Counted from the stretch's first letter, positions 11,756 through 20,943 are shown. The stretch is DNA of 64,000 bases from Rhizobium sp. BK251 (GCF_004345245.1 NZ_SLUQ01000005.1:248001-312000), one strand, 5' to 3'. The notes: generated by a model not told the origin, from the sequence alone. Made by a program: numbers and translations.

Positions 11756-11778
11756 TCAGGCGAACCGTTCTCGCCTGA
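11756..11778 (+). terminator. Stem-loop after ghrA
   Basis: A perfect 8-bp stem, TCAGGCGA and TCGCCTGA, with a 7-nt loop lies 26 nt after the ghrA stop. It has no T-run, so it is a likely 3' end element of the yej-ghrA message but not a textbook intrinsic terminator. Confidence 0.55.
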
Positions 11779-11843
11779 GTGACCAAGCCGGCCTCATGGA
11801 CGCTTCGAGGTCTGGGAGCCATGGACAGCGGAAGGAGATCGTG

Positions 11844-12167
11844 ATGGCACAGCGCGTCGAACGCTGGGAAGAATCCGACTACAAGCTGCACGAGGAACAG
11901 CAGATAACTGCCCGCCAGGCGCGTCAGGGACGCTTCGGGCACCGCGTACTCACCGTATTGATCGTCGCCCTCGTTCTCGCCTTCATCGTGTGGATCCCCG
12001 TCGAGCTTTGGGGCAAGCGCGAAGCGGATCAGGCAGCCCCGCAGCAGGCCGGCCAGAGCTTGCAGACGCAGCAGCCGGCCGAAAACGCGGAGCCCTCGCT
12101 CCAGAACGGCAATGCTGCTGCCGCGACGCCGACCCCGGCACAGCCGGCGACCCCGGCCCAGCAGTAG
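11844..12167 (+). CDS. Small single-pass membrane protein, unknown function
   Basis: A 107-residue protein not recognised as a named family. A polar N-terminus rich in Gln, Arg and Glu (about 1-34) is followed by one hydrophobic helix, VLTVLIVALVLAFIVWIPVELW (about 35-56, named by its ends because the helix is longer than needed here), and a low-complexity Gln/Ala/Pro tail ending in repeats of TPAQPA. It is probably anchored in the inner membrane with a disordered outer tail. The ATG at 11844 is chosen for its AAGGAG ribosome site at 11832-11837; GTG 11841 is less likely. A strong terminator follows, so it is a one-gene unit. Confidence 0.75.
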   Translation: MAQRVERWEESDYKLHEEQQITARQARQGRFGHRVLTVLIVALVLAFIVWIPVELWGKREADQAAPQQAGQSLQTQQPAENAEPSLQNGNAAAATPTPAQPATPAQQ

Positions 12168-12192
12168 ACGGATCGGCTTTGCGCGGATTTGC

Positions 12193-12231
12193 AACGCCCT
12201 GCTCAGAAAACTTGGCAGGGCGTTTAATTTT
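12193..12231 (+). terminator. Rho-independent terminator after the small membrane protein gene
   Basis: A perfect 10-bp stem, AACGCCCTGC (12193-12202) and GCAGGGCGTT (12215-12224), is followed by TTAATTTT. It starts 26 nt after the stop and separates this gene from pncB. Confidence 0.87.
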
Positions 12232-12347
12232 GAGCGAAACTATGGACTTTAGGGTCACATTTTTCGATAAGAAGGCGCAAGACTGGTCCGCGCCGCCCAA
12301 AACCTGGCGCCAACGCTCTGACCGGATTGCGACGAGGGCGGGAGCAG

Positions 12348-13652
12348 ATGACGAAGACCGATATCGCGACACGTGTCTACAATCACACCTGGAAGCTGGA
12401 TCCGATCATCCGCAGCCTGATCGATACGGACTTCTACAAGCTCCTCATGCTGCAGATGATCTGGAAGCTTTATCCGGACGTGAACGCGACCTTCTCGCTG
12501 ATCAACAGGACGAAGCGCGTCCGGCTGGCGGAGGAGATCGACGAGGGTGCGCTACGCGAGCAGCTCGATCACGCCCGCACGCTGCGGCTTTCCAAGAAGG
12601 AGATGATCTGGCTTGCTGGTAACAGCTTCTATGGGCGCGCCCAGATCTTCGAGCCTGAATTCCTGTCGTGGCTCGCGAATTTCCAGCTGCCGGAATACGA
12701 GCTTTCCCGGAAGGACGGCCAGTTCATCCTCGACTTCCACGGGTCGTGGAAGGAAACCACGATGTGGGAAATTCCGGCACTCGCGATCATCAACGAGCTG
12801 CGTTCGCGCTCTGCGATGAAGGCGCTGGGTCCGTTCACGCTCGACGTTCTCTATGCGCGGGCGAAGGCCAAGATGTGGGAAAAGGTGGAGAGGCTGAGGC
12901 AACTGCCGGGCCTGCGCATTTCCGATTTCGGCACGCGCCGCCGCCACAGTTTCCTCTGGCAACGCTGGTGCGTCGAGGCGCTCAAGGAAGGCATCGGACC
13001 GGCCTTCACCGGGACGAGCAACGTGCTGCTCGCCATGGATTCAGACCTCGAGGCCGTCGGGACGAACGCGCACGAACTGCCCATGGTCGCGGCCGCACTC
13101 GCCCAGACCGACGAGGAGCTGCGCAACGCTCCCTACAAGATCATGCGCGACTGGAACCGCCTTTACGGTGGCAACCTGCTGATCGTGTTGCCGGACGCCT
13201 TCGGCACGACCGCCTTCCTGCGTGATGCGCCGGAATGGGTCGCCGACTGGACGGGCTTCCGACCGGACAGCGCGCCGCCGGTCGAAGGCGGCGAGAAGAT
13301 CGTCGAGTGGTGGAAGAAGATGGGCCGCGATCCGCGCCAGAAGCTTCTAATCTTCTCCGACGGTCTGGATGTCGATGCGATCATCGACACCTACAATCAT
13401 TTCAAGGGTCGCGTCAGGATGAGCTTTGGCTGGGGCACCAACCTGACCAATGATTTCGCCGGTTGCGCGCCGACCGAAATAAAGAGCCTCAACCCGATCT
13501 CGGTGGTCTGCAAGGTCACCGATGCCGATGGCCGACCGGCCGTGAAACTCTCGGACAATCCGCAGAAGGCGACAGGCGAGCCGGCGGAGGTCGAGCGCTA
13601 TCTCAGGGTATTCGGCTCGGCGGACCGCGTCGAGCAGGCGGTGATGGTGTAA
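12348..13652 (+). CDS. pncB: Nicotinate phosphoribosyltransferase
   Basis: A 434-residue enzyme of the Preiss-Handler NAD salvage route (EC 6.3.4.21), joining nicotinate to PRPP to give nicotinate mononucleotide with ATP hydrolysis. Family landmarks are [13 protein letters not shown] near the N-terminus, [12 protein letters not shown] (about 200) and the C-terminal [12 protein letters not shown] and [10 protein letters not shown] segments of the phosphate-binding site. The length matches PncB (about 400-435). Start ATG 12348 has GGAG at 12341-12344; in-frame codons further upstream lack such a site. It is monocistronic and convergent with the next gene, only 8 nt apart. Confidence 0.95.
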   Translation: MTKTDIATRVYNHTWKLDPIIRSLIDTDFYKLLMLQMIWKLYPDVNATFSLINRTKRVRLAEEIDEGALREQLDHARTLRLSKKEMIWLAGNSFYGRAQIFEPEFLSWLANFQLPEYELSRKDGQFILDFHGSWKETTMWEIPALAIINELRSRSAMKALGPFTLDVLYARAKAKMWEKVERLRQLPGLRISDFGTRRRHSFLWQRWCVEALKEGIGPAFTGTSNVLLAMDSDLEAVGTNAHELPMVAAALAQTDEELRNAPYKIMRDWNRLYGGNLLIVLPDAFGTTAFLRDAPEWVADWTGFRPDSAPPVEGGEKIVEWWKKMGRDPRQKLLIFSDGLDVDAIIDTYNHFKGRVRMSFGWGTNLTNDFAGCAPTEIKSLNPISVVCKVTDADGRPAVKLSDNPQKATGEPAEVERYLRVFGSADRVEQAVMV

Positions 13653-13660
13653 CGCCCGGA

Positions 13661-14425
13661 TTAACGCTGACCAAGCCGATCGAGCGCCGAAAGCAACGGC
13701 GCGTCGGAGACATGGATTACGCCGATATAGGGCTGGGCCATGTCGACGATCAGGAAGACCGCGCCGCCGACCGAGATGGCGCAGACGACGAGGATGGCGG
13801 CAACCGTTGCGTTGGGCGGAGCCTGCAGCCCGAAGGTCGCGAAGAGAAGGGCGAGCCAGAAGACCAGCACCAGCAGGAAAGGCCATGGCAGGCCCTCGCT
13901 TTCGGTTTCGACGAGCAGCCAGTGCGCCTCGGCAATCATGCCGCTCACTTCCAGAGCCCTGGTCTTGATGAGCTGCTGGACCTGGTTTTCCGGGGTAAGC
14001 GATCGGAGATTGCTCTGGACGGATTCGATATAGTTGTACTCACCCACCAGATTGCCTGAGGCCCGGTCGACCACCGTCACATTCCAGCCCCTCTCGAGTC
14101 GTGCCTCGATGATCTTGCGCAGCAGGTTGCGGGTATCGCCCGTCCCCGGCCCATATTGATCGACCAGCCGATCCAGCAGCACGATGCGGGCCATCGAGGT
14201 CTTCAGCCCTTCCTCTGCCTCGTCATAGGAGGATTTCGCCGAGGCGATCAGCAGGCCGAGAGCAAGCGCCGAAAGCGTGCCGACGACCGCGGTCGCAAGC
14301 CGGATCACGTCGGTGGAATCCGTCTGGAGATGATGGCCCGGCAAACGAGCACGAACGAACATTCCAAGCGCCGTCGCGGCGCATAGGCAGAGAAACACGA
14401 TAGCGCCGAGCACGAGCGAACCCAA
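13661..14425 (-). CDS. DUF4239-type (bestrophin-like) membrane protein
   Basis: A 254-residue protein with the layout of the DUF4239 family: one N-terminal membrane helix (about 5-24), a second near 45-62, a soluble middle part (about 65-180) and two closely spaced C-terminal helices (about 182-200 and 208-230). Function is unknown; a relation to bestrophin-like channels has been proposed for the family. The TTG at 14425 is the best start, with AGGGGATC a few bases upstream and the first helix directly after. It converges on pncB with 8 nt between stop codons and is not in an operon. Confidence 0.75.
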   Translation of the reverse strand: MGSLVLGAIVFLCLCAATALGMFVRARLPGHHLQTDSTDVIRLATAVVGTLSALALGLLIASAKSSYDEAEEGLKTSMARIVLLDRLVDQYGPGTGDTRNLLRKIIEARLERGWNVTVVDRASGNLVGEYNYIESVQSNLRSLTPENQVQQLIKTRALEVSGMIAEAHWLLVETESEGLPWPFLLVLVFWLALLFATFGLQAPPNATVAAILVVCAISVGGAVFLIVDMAQPYIGVIHVSDAPLLSALDRLGQR

Positions 14426-14656
14426 GCCGATCCCCTGTCACTGGAGGCCGCCAGTCCGGACCGAGCCCACAAGCGCCAGTACCGGATGGAAGCTGTCAGG
14501 CTCTTTCCTCGCCGGAGCAGCCCGCTCCCTCGATCGCCTGATCGCGGCGATCATATATGGCCGCCCCCGGTAGGCAATAGCGCGGCGATTTCATCGCCTT
14601 GCAGACATTCCGGGGGGTGGTTCCGAAATGCCTGTGCCGGTCGTCGCTGCAGTCGT

Positions 14657-15844
14657 TTAAGTCGGGACCGCGCCCAGCGCGTGCAGGATGCCGCGCAGCT
14701 CCGCAAGGCCGCGCAGGCGGCCGATCGCCGGATAGCCTGGCGTCACCGTCTTCTCGAGGTCGTCGAGCATGCGGTGTCCGTGGTCCGAGCGGAAGACGAT
14801 CGTATCCTCGGGGCCGCGGCGGCGGTCTTCGGCGACGAGCTCCTTCAGTACCGCCACCATGTCGACGTCACCCTCCAAATGCGCGCTCTCGTGGAAGGTC
14901 CGCCCGTCGCCCTCGCGCGTCGTGGCACGCAGATGGGCGAAGTGGATGCGCGAGGCAAAGCGCCGGGCGATCGCCGGGAGGTCGTTGCCGGCCCGCACGC
15001 CGAGGCTGCCGGTGCAGTAGCACATGCCGTTAGCTGCAGATGGAACGGCGTCGAAGAGCGCCGCGTAGTCATCGGCGGTCGAGGCGATGCGCGGCAGGCC
15101 GAAGAGCGAGCGCGGCGGATCGTCCGGATGCAACGTCAGCTTCACCCCGCGCGCTTCCGCAGCCGGCGTCACCGCTTCGAGGAATTCGACCAGATGCTGG
15201 CGCAGCTTTTTCGCGTCGATGCCATCATAGGCCACCAACTTCTCGCGGAACTGCGGGATGGTCAGCGGTTCGGTGGTGGAGCCGGGAAGGGCAGAGGTGA
15301 TGATGCGGGTGATCTCGGCGATCTCCGCCTCGCTCATCTCATCGAACACAACGCGGGCGCGCTCGCGGTCGGCCTGAGAATATTCCTTCTCCGCTCCGGG
15401 CCGCTGCAGCACGAAGAGATCGAAGGCGGCGAAGCGCTCATGGTCGAAGCGCATGGCTGTCGCGCCGGTGGGTGTGACGAAGTCGAGTTCGGTGCGGGTC
15501 CAGTCGACCACCGGCATGAAATTGTAGCAGATGATGCCGATGCCGCAGGCTGCCACTGATTCAAGGCTGGCGATCCAGGACTCGATCTCCGCCTTGGCCT
15601 CGCCGCCCTTGCGCTTGACCGCATCCGGAATGGGAATGCTCTCGATCACCGACCAGGTGAGTGCCGAACGTCCGGCCGGTGTGGTTTCGATCAGCGACTG
15701 GCGCTCGCGCACCTCCGTCTCTGTCCATGCCCTGCCGATCGGCACCTGATGAAGCGAGGAGACGATGTTGGTCGCGCCCGTCTGGCGGACTTCGTCCAAG
15801 GTCACGGGAGCCTCGGGCCCGAACCATCTCCAACCTTGCCGCAT
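14657..15844 (-). CDS. uxuA: Mannonate dehydratase
   Basis: A 395-residue UxuA (EC 4.2.1.8), dehydrating D-mannonate to 2-keto-3-deoxygluconate in glucuronate breakdown. The protein starts with the hallmark MRQGWRWFGP and carries VESIPIPDAVK, the CYNFMPVVDWTRT segment and the C-terminal FRSDHGHRM block. The length equals E. coli UxuA (394). The ATG at 15844 has a perfect GGAGG eight bases upstream; an in-frame TTG lies at 15850. It is the second gene of a gntR-uxuA unit (54-nt gap). No uxuB or uxaC is present nearby, so mannonate must come from enzymes encoded elsewhere. Confidence 0.93.
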   Translation of the reverse strand: MRQGWRWFGPEAPVTLDEVRQTGATNIVSSLHQVPIGRAWTETEVRERQSLIETTPAGRSALTWSVIESIPIPDAVKRKGGEAKAEIESWIASLESVAACGIGIICYNFMPVVDWTRTELDFVTPTGATAMRFDHERFAAFDLFVLQRPGAEKEYSQADRERARVVFDEMSEAEIAEITRIITSALPGSTTEPLTIPQFREKLVAYDGIDAKKLRQHLVEFLEAVTPAAEARGVKLTLHPDDPPRSLFGLPRIASTADDYAALFDAVPSAANGMCYCTGSLGVRAGNDLPAIARRFASRIHFAHLRATTREGDGRTFHESAHLEGDVDMVAVLKELVAEDRRRGPEDTIVFRSDHGHRMLDDLEKTVTPGYPAIGRLRGLAELRGILHALGAVPT

Positions 15845-15898
15845 TCTCAATTCCTCCCTGCTTTTCGATTGCCGGACGTAAGCTCGACCTCTGCGGTC

Positions 15899-16621
15899 TC
15901 AGCAGAAATAGTCCGGATAGCGCGCCCGCAATTCCGCAACATCGGGAATGACGGCGCTCAAGTGATGGATCATCGCCTCGCGCGCGGCCGCCACGTCATG
16001 GGCGGCGATCGCATCGCGTATGGTGACGTGCTCGCCGACGACGTTGTCCATGCGGCCGAGCACGGGAAGCGTGAGCCTGCGTGCCCTGTCGATCTGCACC
16101 TTGACCGTCTTCAGGATGGTCCAGATGCCCGGATAACCGGCTATGGCGGCAATCGCTTCATGGAAAGCCTCGTCTTCCTCGTGAAAGCTCGAGGCGTTGT
16201 TGACCGCCGCATGGGCCTTCTGCCGGCCGATGATGGCGTCAAGCCGCGCGACGTCCTCTGCAGTCGCGTGGGCAGCAGCACTCTCGACCGTCGTTCCCTC
16301 CAATGCCTTGCGAACGACGACAGCCTCCGGGATTGCCGAGACCGGAACGCGAGACACGACGGTGCCCGATTGCGGATAGATGTCGACCAGCCCGCCTTCG
16401 GACAGCCTCAGCAGCGCCTCGCGCACCGGCGTCCGGCTGACGCCGAATTCTTCGGCGATGCGCTTCTCCTGCAACGGCATTCCGGGCGGCATCTTCAGCG
16501 CGACGATATCCGCATGCAGGCGCTCGTAGATCGCCGCCGCCGTCGTCATCCGGCGTATCTTTCCGGCGCCGCTTTCGGCGGTCGGAAAGGGGAACGCTTG
16601 GTTCGACAATGTCTCAGGCAT
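15899..16621 (-). CDS. GntR-family regulator, FCD (FadR) subgroup
   Basis: A repressor-type regulator of about 240 residues. The winged-helix DNA-binding domain includes the GntR signature IAEEFGVSRTPVREALLRL and SGTVVSR; the C-terminal all-helical FCD domain carries the ligand/metal pocket residues, e.g. HEEDEAFHEAI and the late HLSAV. Context with uxuA suggests a uronate-type effector, as in UxuR/ExuR, but this is inference. The frame is open to ATG 16651, but that codon lies inside a palindrome that also looks like the -10 region of its own promoter, so translation more likely begins at ATG 16621 or ATG 16549. Confidence 0.88.
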   Translation of the reverse strand: MPETLSNQAFPFPTAESGAGKIRRMTTAAAIYERLHADIVALKMPPGMPLQEKRIAEEFGVSRTPVREALLRLSEGGLVDIYPQSGTVVSRVPVSAIPEAVVVRKALEGTTVESAAAHATAEDVARLDAIIGRQKAHAAVNNASSFHEEDEAFHEAIAAIAGYPGIWTILKTVKVQIDRARRLTLPVLGRMDNVVGEHVTIRDAIAAHDVAAAREAMIHHLSAVIPDVAELRARYPDYFC

Positions 16622-16634
16622 GGCATGTCCGGCG

Positions 16635-16662
16635 TTGACACTCTTGTGCATACTAGTATATC
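16635..16662 (+). promoter_or_regulatory. Candidate promoter of the ABC importer operon
   Basis: TTGACA (16635-16640) and TATATC (16657-16662) are 16 bp apart and point toward the ABC operon. The palindrome at 16650-16659 fills the end of the spacer and part of the -10 box, a position where a bound repressor would block RNA polymerase. Confidence 0.55.
16650..16659. promoter_or_regulatory. Palindromic operator candidate for the GntR regulator
   Basis: The 10-bp perfect palindrome ATACTAGTAT lies in the divergent region between gntR-uxuA and the ABC importer. Short TA-rich palindromes of this kind are usual for FCD-type GntR regulators. It overlaps the plus-strand -10 box and, on the minus strand, a TATACT box (16660-16655) that would serve gntR itself, so one bound dimer could control both units. 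Confidence 0.6.
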
Positions 16663-16845
16663 AGTTAGGACCAGTTGCCAAGATGCCGGTTGGAGGAACC
16701 GGTGGGCAAATGGAGGATATCAGACAGGGGTGCAGTTTCCGCGCCGGCTCGAGCCGGGCGTCGAGCAGCTGCAGGTCACGGGAAGTTGCGATGCAAAGGC
16801 GCGGATTGTCGGCGACCGGCACCGCACGAGGAGGAGGAGCAAATC

Positions 16846-18021
16846 ATGGAAATCACACGCAGGACATTTGTGGGCGGGGTGGCCGGCATGGCCGGTGCCA
16901 GCCTTATCCCGATGAAGGGCTGGGCGCAGGCAAAGCCACCGGCAAGCCCGGTAACGATCACCGTCGTCGACGTCGCGGGCAACCTTGCCCTGACCCAGGG
17001 CATGTTCGAGAACTATGCTGCCGCCAAGCCGGGATGGGTATCGAGCTTTGCCTTCACCAAGGCACCGGCACCGGAACTGCCGTCGAAGATCAAGGCGCAG
17101 CAGGCTGCCGGCAAGGTCGACATCGACCTGGTGCTGACCGGCACGGACGCGCTTTCCGCCGGCGTCGACCAGGGTCTCTGGATCGATTATTCGGCACACA
17201 AGGCCGAGCTTCCGAACCTCGAAAGCATTCTCCAGCCGCAGGCCTTCAAGATGCAGGCGCTTGCCAAGGACCAGGGTGTCGTCATCACCTATTATCCGTC
17301 CGGCCCGCTGATCGAATACATGCCCGACAGGGTGGCGACGCCGCCGAAGTCGGCACAGGAACTGCTCGACTGGACCAAGCAGAACAAGAACAAGTTCCTC
17401 TATGCCCGCCCGGCCAATTCCGGTCCCGGCCGTACGCTGCTGATGGGCCTGCCCTACCTGCTCGGCGACAGCAATCCGCGCGATCCGGCCAACGGATGGG
17501 CGAAGACCTGGGAATACCTGGCGGCCCTCGGCGAGAACATCGAGTACTACCCGACCGGTACCGCGGTGGTGTTCAAGGAACTCGGCGAAGGCACCCGCGA
17601 TATCGTTGCGACGACCACCGGCTGGGATATCAACCCGCGGGCGCTCGGCATCGTTCCGGCCGAAGCCAAGGTGCAGAAGCTCGACGGCTTCCATTGGGTC
17701 ACCGACGCGCATTACGCCGCCATCCCGAAGGGCGTCTCCGACGAGAAGATCGCCGTCCTCATCGACGTCCTGAATTTCATCTACCAGCCGCAGCAGCAGG
17801 CGATCGCTTATGACGCCGGCTATTTCTATCCGGGTCCGGCCGTCAAGGACGTGACGCTCGAAATGGCGCCGCAGGAAAGCCAGGACATCATCAAGGAGTT
17901 CGGCCGGCCCGAATATGCTGACTGGATCGCCAACAGCCCGCTCGAGGTTCCGCTGGAGCCGAAGCAGCTCGTCGAGGCCTTCCGGATATGGGACGAAAAG
18001 ATCGGCTCCAAGAAGGGCTGA
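16846..18021 (+). CDS. ABC importer, periplasmic binding protein (family 1) with Tat-type signal
   Basis: A 391-residue binding protein of the polyamine/iron-type family 1. The N-terminus MEITRRTFVGGVAGMAGAS carries a twin-arginine motif (RRTFVGG), a moderately hydrophobic stretch and an Ala-x-Ala-type cleavage site at GWAQA. The mature part shows the family pattern VDIDLVLTGTDALSAG and GTRDIVATTTGWDINP. The start ATG 16846 has a long GGAGGAGG ribosome site (16831-16839); the frame is open to 16675 but that extension overlaps promoter sequence. First gene of an importer operon. Substrate unknown; the shared control region with uxuA suggests a uronate-related compound, while the family alone would suggest polyamines, iron or thiamine. 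Confidence 0.85.
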   Translation: MEITRRTFVGGVAGMAGASLIPMKGWAQAKPPASPVTITVVDVAGNLALTQGMFENYAAAKPGWVSSFAFTKAPAPELPSKIKAQQAAGKVDIDLVLTGTDALSAGVDQGLWIDYSAHKAELPNLESILQPQAFKMQALAKDQGVVITYYPSGPLIEYMPDRVATPPKSAQELLDWTKQNKNKFLYARPANSGPGRTLLMGLPYLLGDSNPRDPANGWAKTWEYLAALGENIEYYPTGTAVVFKELGEGTRDIVATTTGWDINPRALGIVPAEAKVQKLDGFHWVTDAHYAAIPKGVSDEKIAVLIDVLNFIYQPQQQAIAYDAGYFYPGPAVKDVTLEMAPQESQDIIKEFGRPEYADWIANSPLEVPLEPKQLVEAFRIWDEKIGSKKG

Positions 18022-18105
18022 TCGACAAGATGGAACCGGTGCCGATCCCCTGGTCGGCACCGGCCCCGCAGCGGCTGATGCCGTGCCGACGGATGGAGAT
18101 TGGGT

Positions 18106-19203
18106 TTGACTTTTCCGGTTCAGAACGCAACGGCGTTTGCCTCGCCTAAGAGTGCGCGCCTCGAGCTTGACGGCCTGCGCCGTTCCTTCGGCAGCTATCA
18201 CGCGCTCGACGGCATCGATCTTGCGATCGAGCCCGGTGAGTTCATCGCGCTGCTCGGACCCTCCGGCTGCGGCAAGTCGACGGCGTTGAACTGCATTGCC
18301 GGCCTGCTTGCGCTTTCGGGCGGCGAGATCCGTCTCGGCGGCACGCGTATCGACCAGCTCGAGCCGGAAAAACGCGGCTTCGGGATGGTCTTCCAGAGTT
18401 ACGCTCTCTTTCCGCACATGAGCGTGCGCAAGAATGTCGGCTTCGGCCTTGCCATGCAGGGCATCAAGGGCAGCGAGGCCGACAAGCGTATTGCCGATGC
18501 GCTGGCGCTGGTGCGGCTCGAAAGCCAGGTCGACAAACTCCCGGGCCAGCTTTCCGGCGGCCAGCAGCAGCGCGTGGCGATTGCGCGCGCCATCGTCATC
18601 CGCCCGCCGGTCGTGCTGATGGACGAACCGCTTTCCAATCTCGATGCCAAGCTGCGCCTTGAAATGCGCGCTGAAATCCGCGGGATTCACGACCAGATCG
18701 GCTCGACGACGATTTACGTCACCCACGACCAGGATGAGGCGCTGTCGCTCGCTGACCGTATCGTGGTGATGAGCCAGGGCCATATCCAGCAGATCGGCTC
18801 GCCGCAGGATCTCTATCAGCGGCCCGTCAACCTCGACGTCGCAGATTTCATGGGCTTCCGGACCCGCATTGCTGGCCGCGTCGTCTCGGTCTCCGGCAGT
18901 GAGGCGGAGATCGAGGCTGCAGGCGCGCGGATGAGCGGTTCGATGCGCATGCCGCTCAAGGCAGGTGACGCAGCGGTGCTGTCCGTGCGCCCCGAGGATC
19001 TGGTCGCAACGGCAACGGGCGAGGGCATACCGGCTACCGTTGCAAGCACGGAATATCGCGGCCGGGCCTTCTTCGGCCTGGCACACACCGCCGAGGGCGC
19101 CGAGCTTTATTTCCGCTCCGAAGATGCCCTGCCGCGCGGCTCGTCGGCCTTCCTGCAGCCGGTGGCCGGACGGGCGCTGGTCTTCAAGGGGGCGGCTGCA
19201 TGA
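18106..19203 (+). CDS. ABC importer ATPase (PotA/UgpC-like)
   Basis: A 365-residue ATPase with an N-terminal ABC domain and a C-terminal TOBE-type regulatory domain (about 270-360). Motifs are Walker [10 protein letters not shown] (about 48-56), Q-loop [11 protein letters not shown], signature LSGGQQQR, Walker [13 protein letters not shown] and H-loop YVTHDQDEA. Two TTG codons compete: 18100 has only one base to the GGAG at 18095-18098, while 18106 has seven, so 18106 is chosen. It overlaps the next permease gene by four bases (ATGA). It would energise both downstream permeases. Confidence 0.9.
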   Translation: MTFPVQNATAFASPKSARLELDGLRRSFGSYHALDGIDLAIEPGEFIALLGPSGCGKSTALNCIAGLLALSGGEIRLGGTRIDQLEPEKRGFGMVFQSYALFPHMSVRKNVGFGLAMQGIKGSEADKRIADALALVRLESQVDKLPGQLSGGQQQRVAIARAIVIRPPVVLMDEPLSNLDAKLRLEMRAEIRGIHDQIGSTTIYVTHDQDEALSLADRIVVMSQGHIQQIGSPQDLYQRPVNLDVADFMGFRTRIAGRVVSVSGSEAEIEAAGARMSGSMRMPLKAGDAAVLSVRPEDLVATATGEGIPATVASTEYRGRAFFGLAHTAEGAELYFRSEDALPRGSSAFLQPVAGRALVFKGAAA

Positions 19204-20078
19204 GCGGACCGTCGCTGCGCTACAGGCTTTCCGCGCGCGGGCTCGACGGCACGACCTTGCTGGTGCTGCCCGGCCTGATCTTCATGGTCGCGCTCTTCGT
19301 CTATCCCTTCCTCTACGGCGTCGTCGATTCACTGATGCCGAAGGAGGGCGCCTGGTACGCCAACTATGCGAAGTTCTTCACCGACCCGTTCCAGTACAAG
19401 ACGATCGGCGCCACGCTGTGGCTGGCTCTGCCGGTGACGATCATCAATCTGGCCTTTGCCGTTCCGGTCGCCTTCCGCGTCCGTCTGATGCGGCGCCAGC
19501 GGCTGCTCACCACCATCCTCGTCCTGCCGATCACGCTCGGAACCGTCTTTGTCGCCGACGGCCTCCTGACCTTTCTCGGGCCGCGCGGCTGGTTCAACGA
19601 TACGCTGCTTCTGCTCGGCATTCTCGATGCGCCGGTCAAGCTCACCAATAATTACTGGGGCGTCTTCGCCTCGCTGCTGATAACAGGCTTTCCCTTCGCC
19701 TTCCTGCTAACGCTTTCCTACATCACCGGCATCGACCCGGCGATCGAGCAGGCCGCCGCAACGCTCGGCGCCGGGCCGGCGAAGCGCTTCTTCCGCGTGT
19801 TCCTGCCGCTGCTGGTTCCGGGCCTCGCCGTCACCTTCTGCCTTGCCTTCGTGCAGGCTTTCGCGGTGTTCCCCTCCGCGGTCCTGCTCGGCGCGCCCGC
19901 CGGCCCGACGCGGGTGATCTCGATCGCTGCATATCAGGCCGCGTTCGAACAGTACGACCACTCCCTCGGTTCGGCGATCGCGCTGATCATGGGTGGGGTG
20001 GAGCTCATCGTCGTCGTCGCCATCCTCGGCGCGCGTTCGCTGTTCTATCGCGGCCCCGCCGGCGGCACGAAAGGCTGA
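19200..20078 (+). CDS. ABC importer permease 1 (PotB-like)
   Basis: A 292-residue inner-membrane permease with about six helices. The first is near residues 19-38 (LLVLPGLIFMVALFVYPFLY). The EAA loop for ATPase contact is IEQAAATLGAGPAKRFFRVFLPLLVPG (about 180-206, named here in part as AAATLGAGPAKRFF). Layout and length fit the polyamine/iron type permeases. It starts inside the ATPase stop codon (ATGA) and ends 3 nt before permease 2, so all four genes form one operon. Confidence 0.88.
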   Translation: MSGPSLRYRLSARGLDGTTLLVLPGLIFMVALFVYPFLYGVVDSLMPKEGAWYANYAKFFTDPFQYKTIGATLWLALPVTIINLAFAVPVAFRVRLMRRQRLLTTILVLPITLGTVFVADGLLTFLGPRGWFNDTLLLLGILDAPVKLTNNYWGVFASLLITGFPFAFLLTLSYITGIDPAIEQAAATLGAGPAKRFFRVFLPLLVPGLAVTFCLAFVQAFAVFPSAVLLGAPAGPTRVISIAAYQAAFEQYDHSLGSAIALIMGGVELIVVVAILGARSLFYRGPAGGTKG

Positions 20079-20081
20079 GAC

Positions 20082-20924
20082 ATGATCCGCGACCAGGGAC
20101 TGACATCGAAAATCTGGCGGTTCGCCATCTGGGCGCTGGCAACGCTCTTCGTCCTCAATCTGCTTGCTGTCATCGCCGCCGTCATCATCAACTCTTTTGC
20201 GACCCGCTGGCTCGGCACATGGCTGCCGGTGGGCTGGACGACGCGCTGGTATTTCAGCGCCTGGAAGGAATTCCAGCTTTCCAGCGTCGTGCTCGTCACC
20301 TTCGAGGTTGTCTTCACGGTCGTCATCATCTCCGGCATTCTCGGGGTCATGACGGCCTATGCACTGGCGCGGCGGGACTTTCCCGGCAAGCGGGCGATCG
20401 TCCTCCTGCTCCTGCTGCCATTGCTTATTCCGCCTCTCACCTACGGCATCCCGCTTGCGACCGTCCTCTATCAGTTCGGCCTCGGCGGCACCTTCTGGGG
20501 CGTCGTGCTGATCAACCTCGTGCCGTCGCTACCCTTCGTCGTCCTTGTGATGATCCCCTTCATCGAGCAGATCGATCCGCGCATCGAGGCTGCCGCCCGC
20601 GTCTTCGGCGCCGGCACCACAAGCCTCTTCATCCGCATCCTCCTGCCGCTGCTGCTGCCTGGCATGCTTGCCGCACTGCTGCTGGTGCTGGTGCGGACGA
20701 TCGCCATGTTCGAGCTCACCTTCCTGATTGCCGGGCCGACGACGCAGACGCTGGTGGTTTCGCTCTACTACGCGGTCTTCGCCTCAGGCGTACGCGCCGG
20801 CCAGTCGATCGACGCCATGGCGGTGATCTACATGGTGACGACGCTCTTCTGGCTGGTGCTCGCGCTGCAATTCGTCAATCCGACACAGATCGTCGCCAGG
20901 GCAAAGCAGCAGTCTGCCCATTGA
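20082..20924 (+). CDS. ABC importer permease 2 (PotC-like)
   Basis: A 280-residue permease that pairs with the preceding one. Six helices are visible. The EAA loop is IEAAARVFGAGTTSLFIRI (about 167-185), and ALARRDFPGKRA is the conserved cytoplasmic segment after helix 2 in PotC-type proteins. Last gene of the importer operon; the lipoprotein gene on the opposite strand ends 20 nt further on. Confidence 0.88.
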   Translation: MIRDQGLTSKIWRFAIWALATLFVLNLLAVIAAVIINSFATRWLGTWLPVGWTTRWYFSAWKEFQLSSVVLVTFEVVFTVVIISGILGVMTAYALARRDFPGKRAIVLLLLLPLLIPPLTYGIPLATVLYQFGLGGTFWGVVLINLVPSLPFVVLVMIPFIEQIDPRIEAAARVFGAGTTSLFIRILLPLLLPGMLAALLLVLVRTIAMFELTFLIAGPTTQTLVVSLYYAVFASGVRAGQSIDAMAVIYMVTTLFWLVLALQFVNPTQIVARAKQQSAH

Positions 20925-20943
20925 TCGTCCGTCGATCGCTTGA

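Noticed and set aside
16720-19086. Open frame of 788 codons on the minus strand opposite the ABC importer genes
   Set aside because: Antisense shadow; the plus strand carries complete binding-protein and ATPase motifs with ribosome sites.
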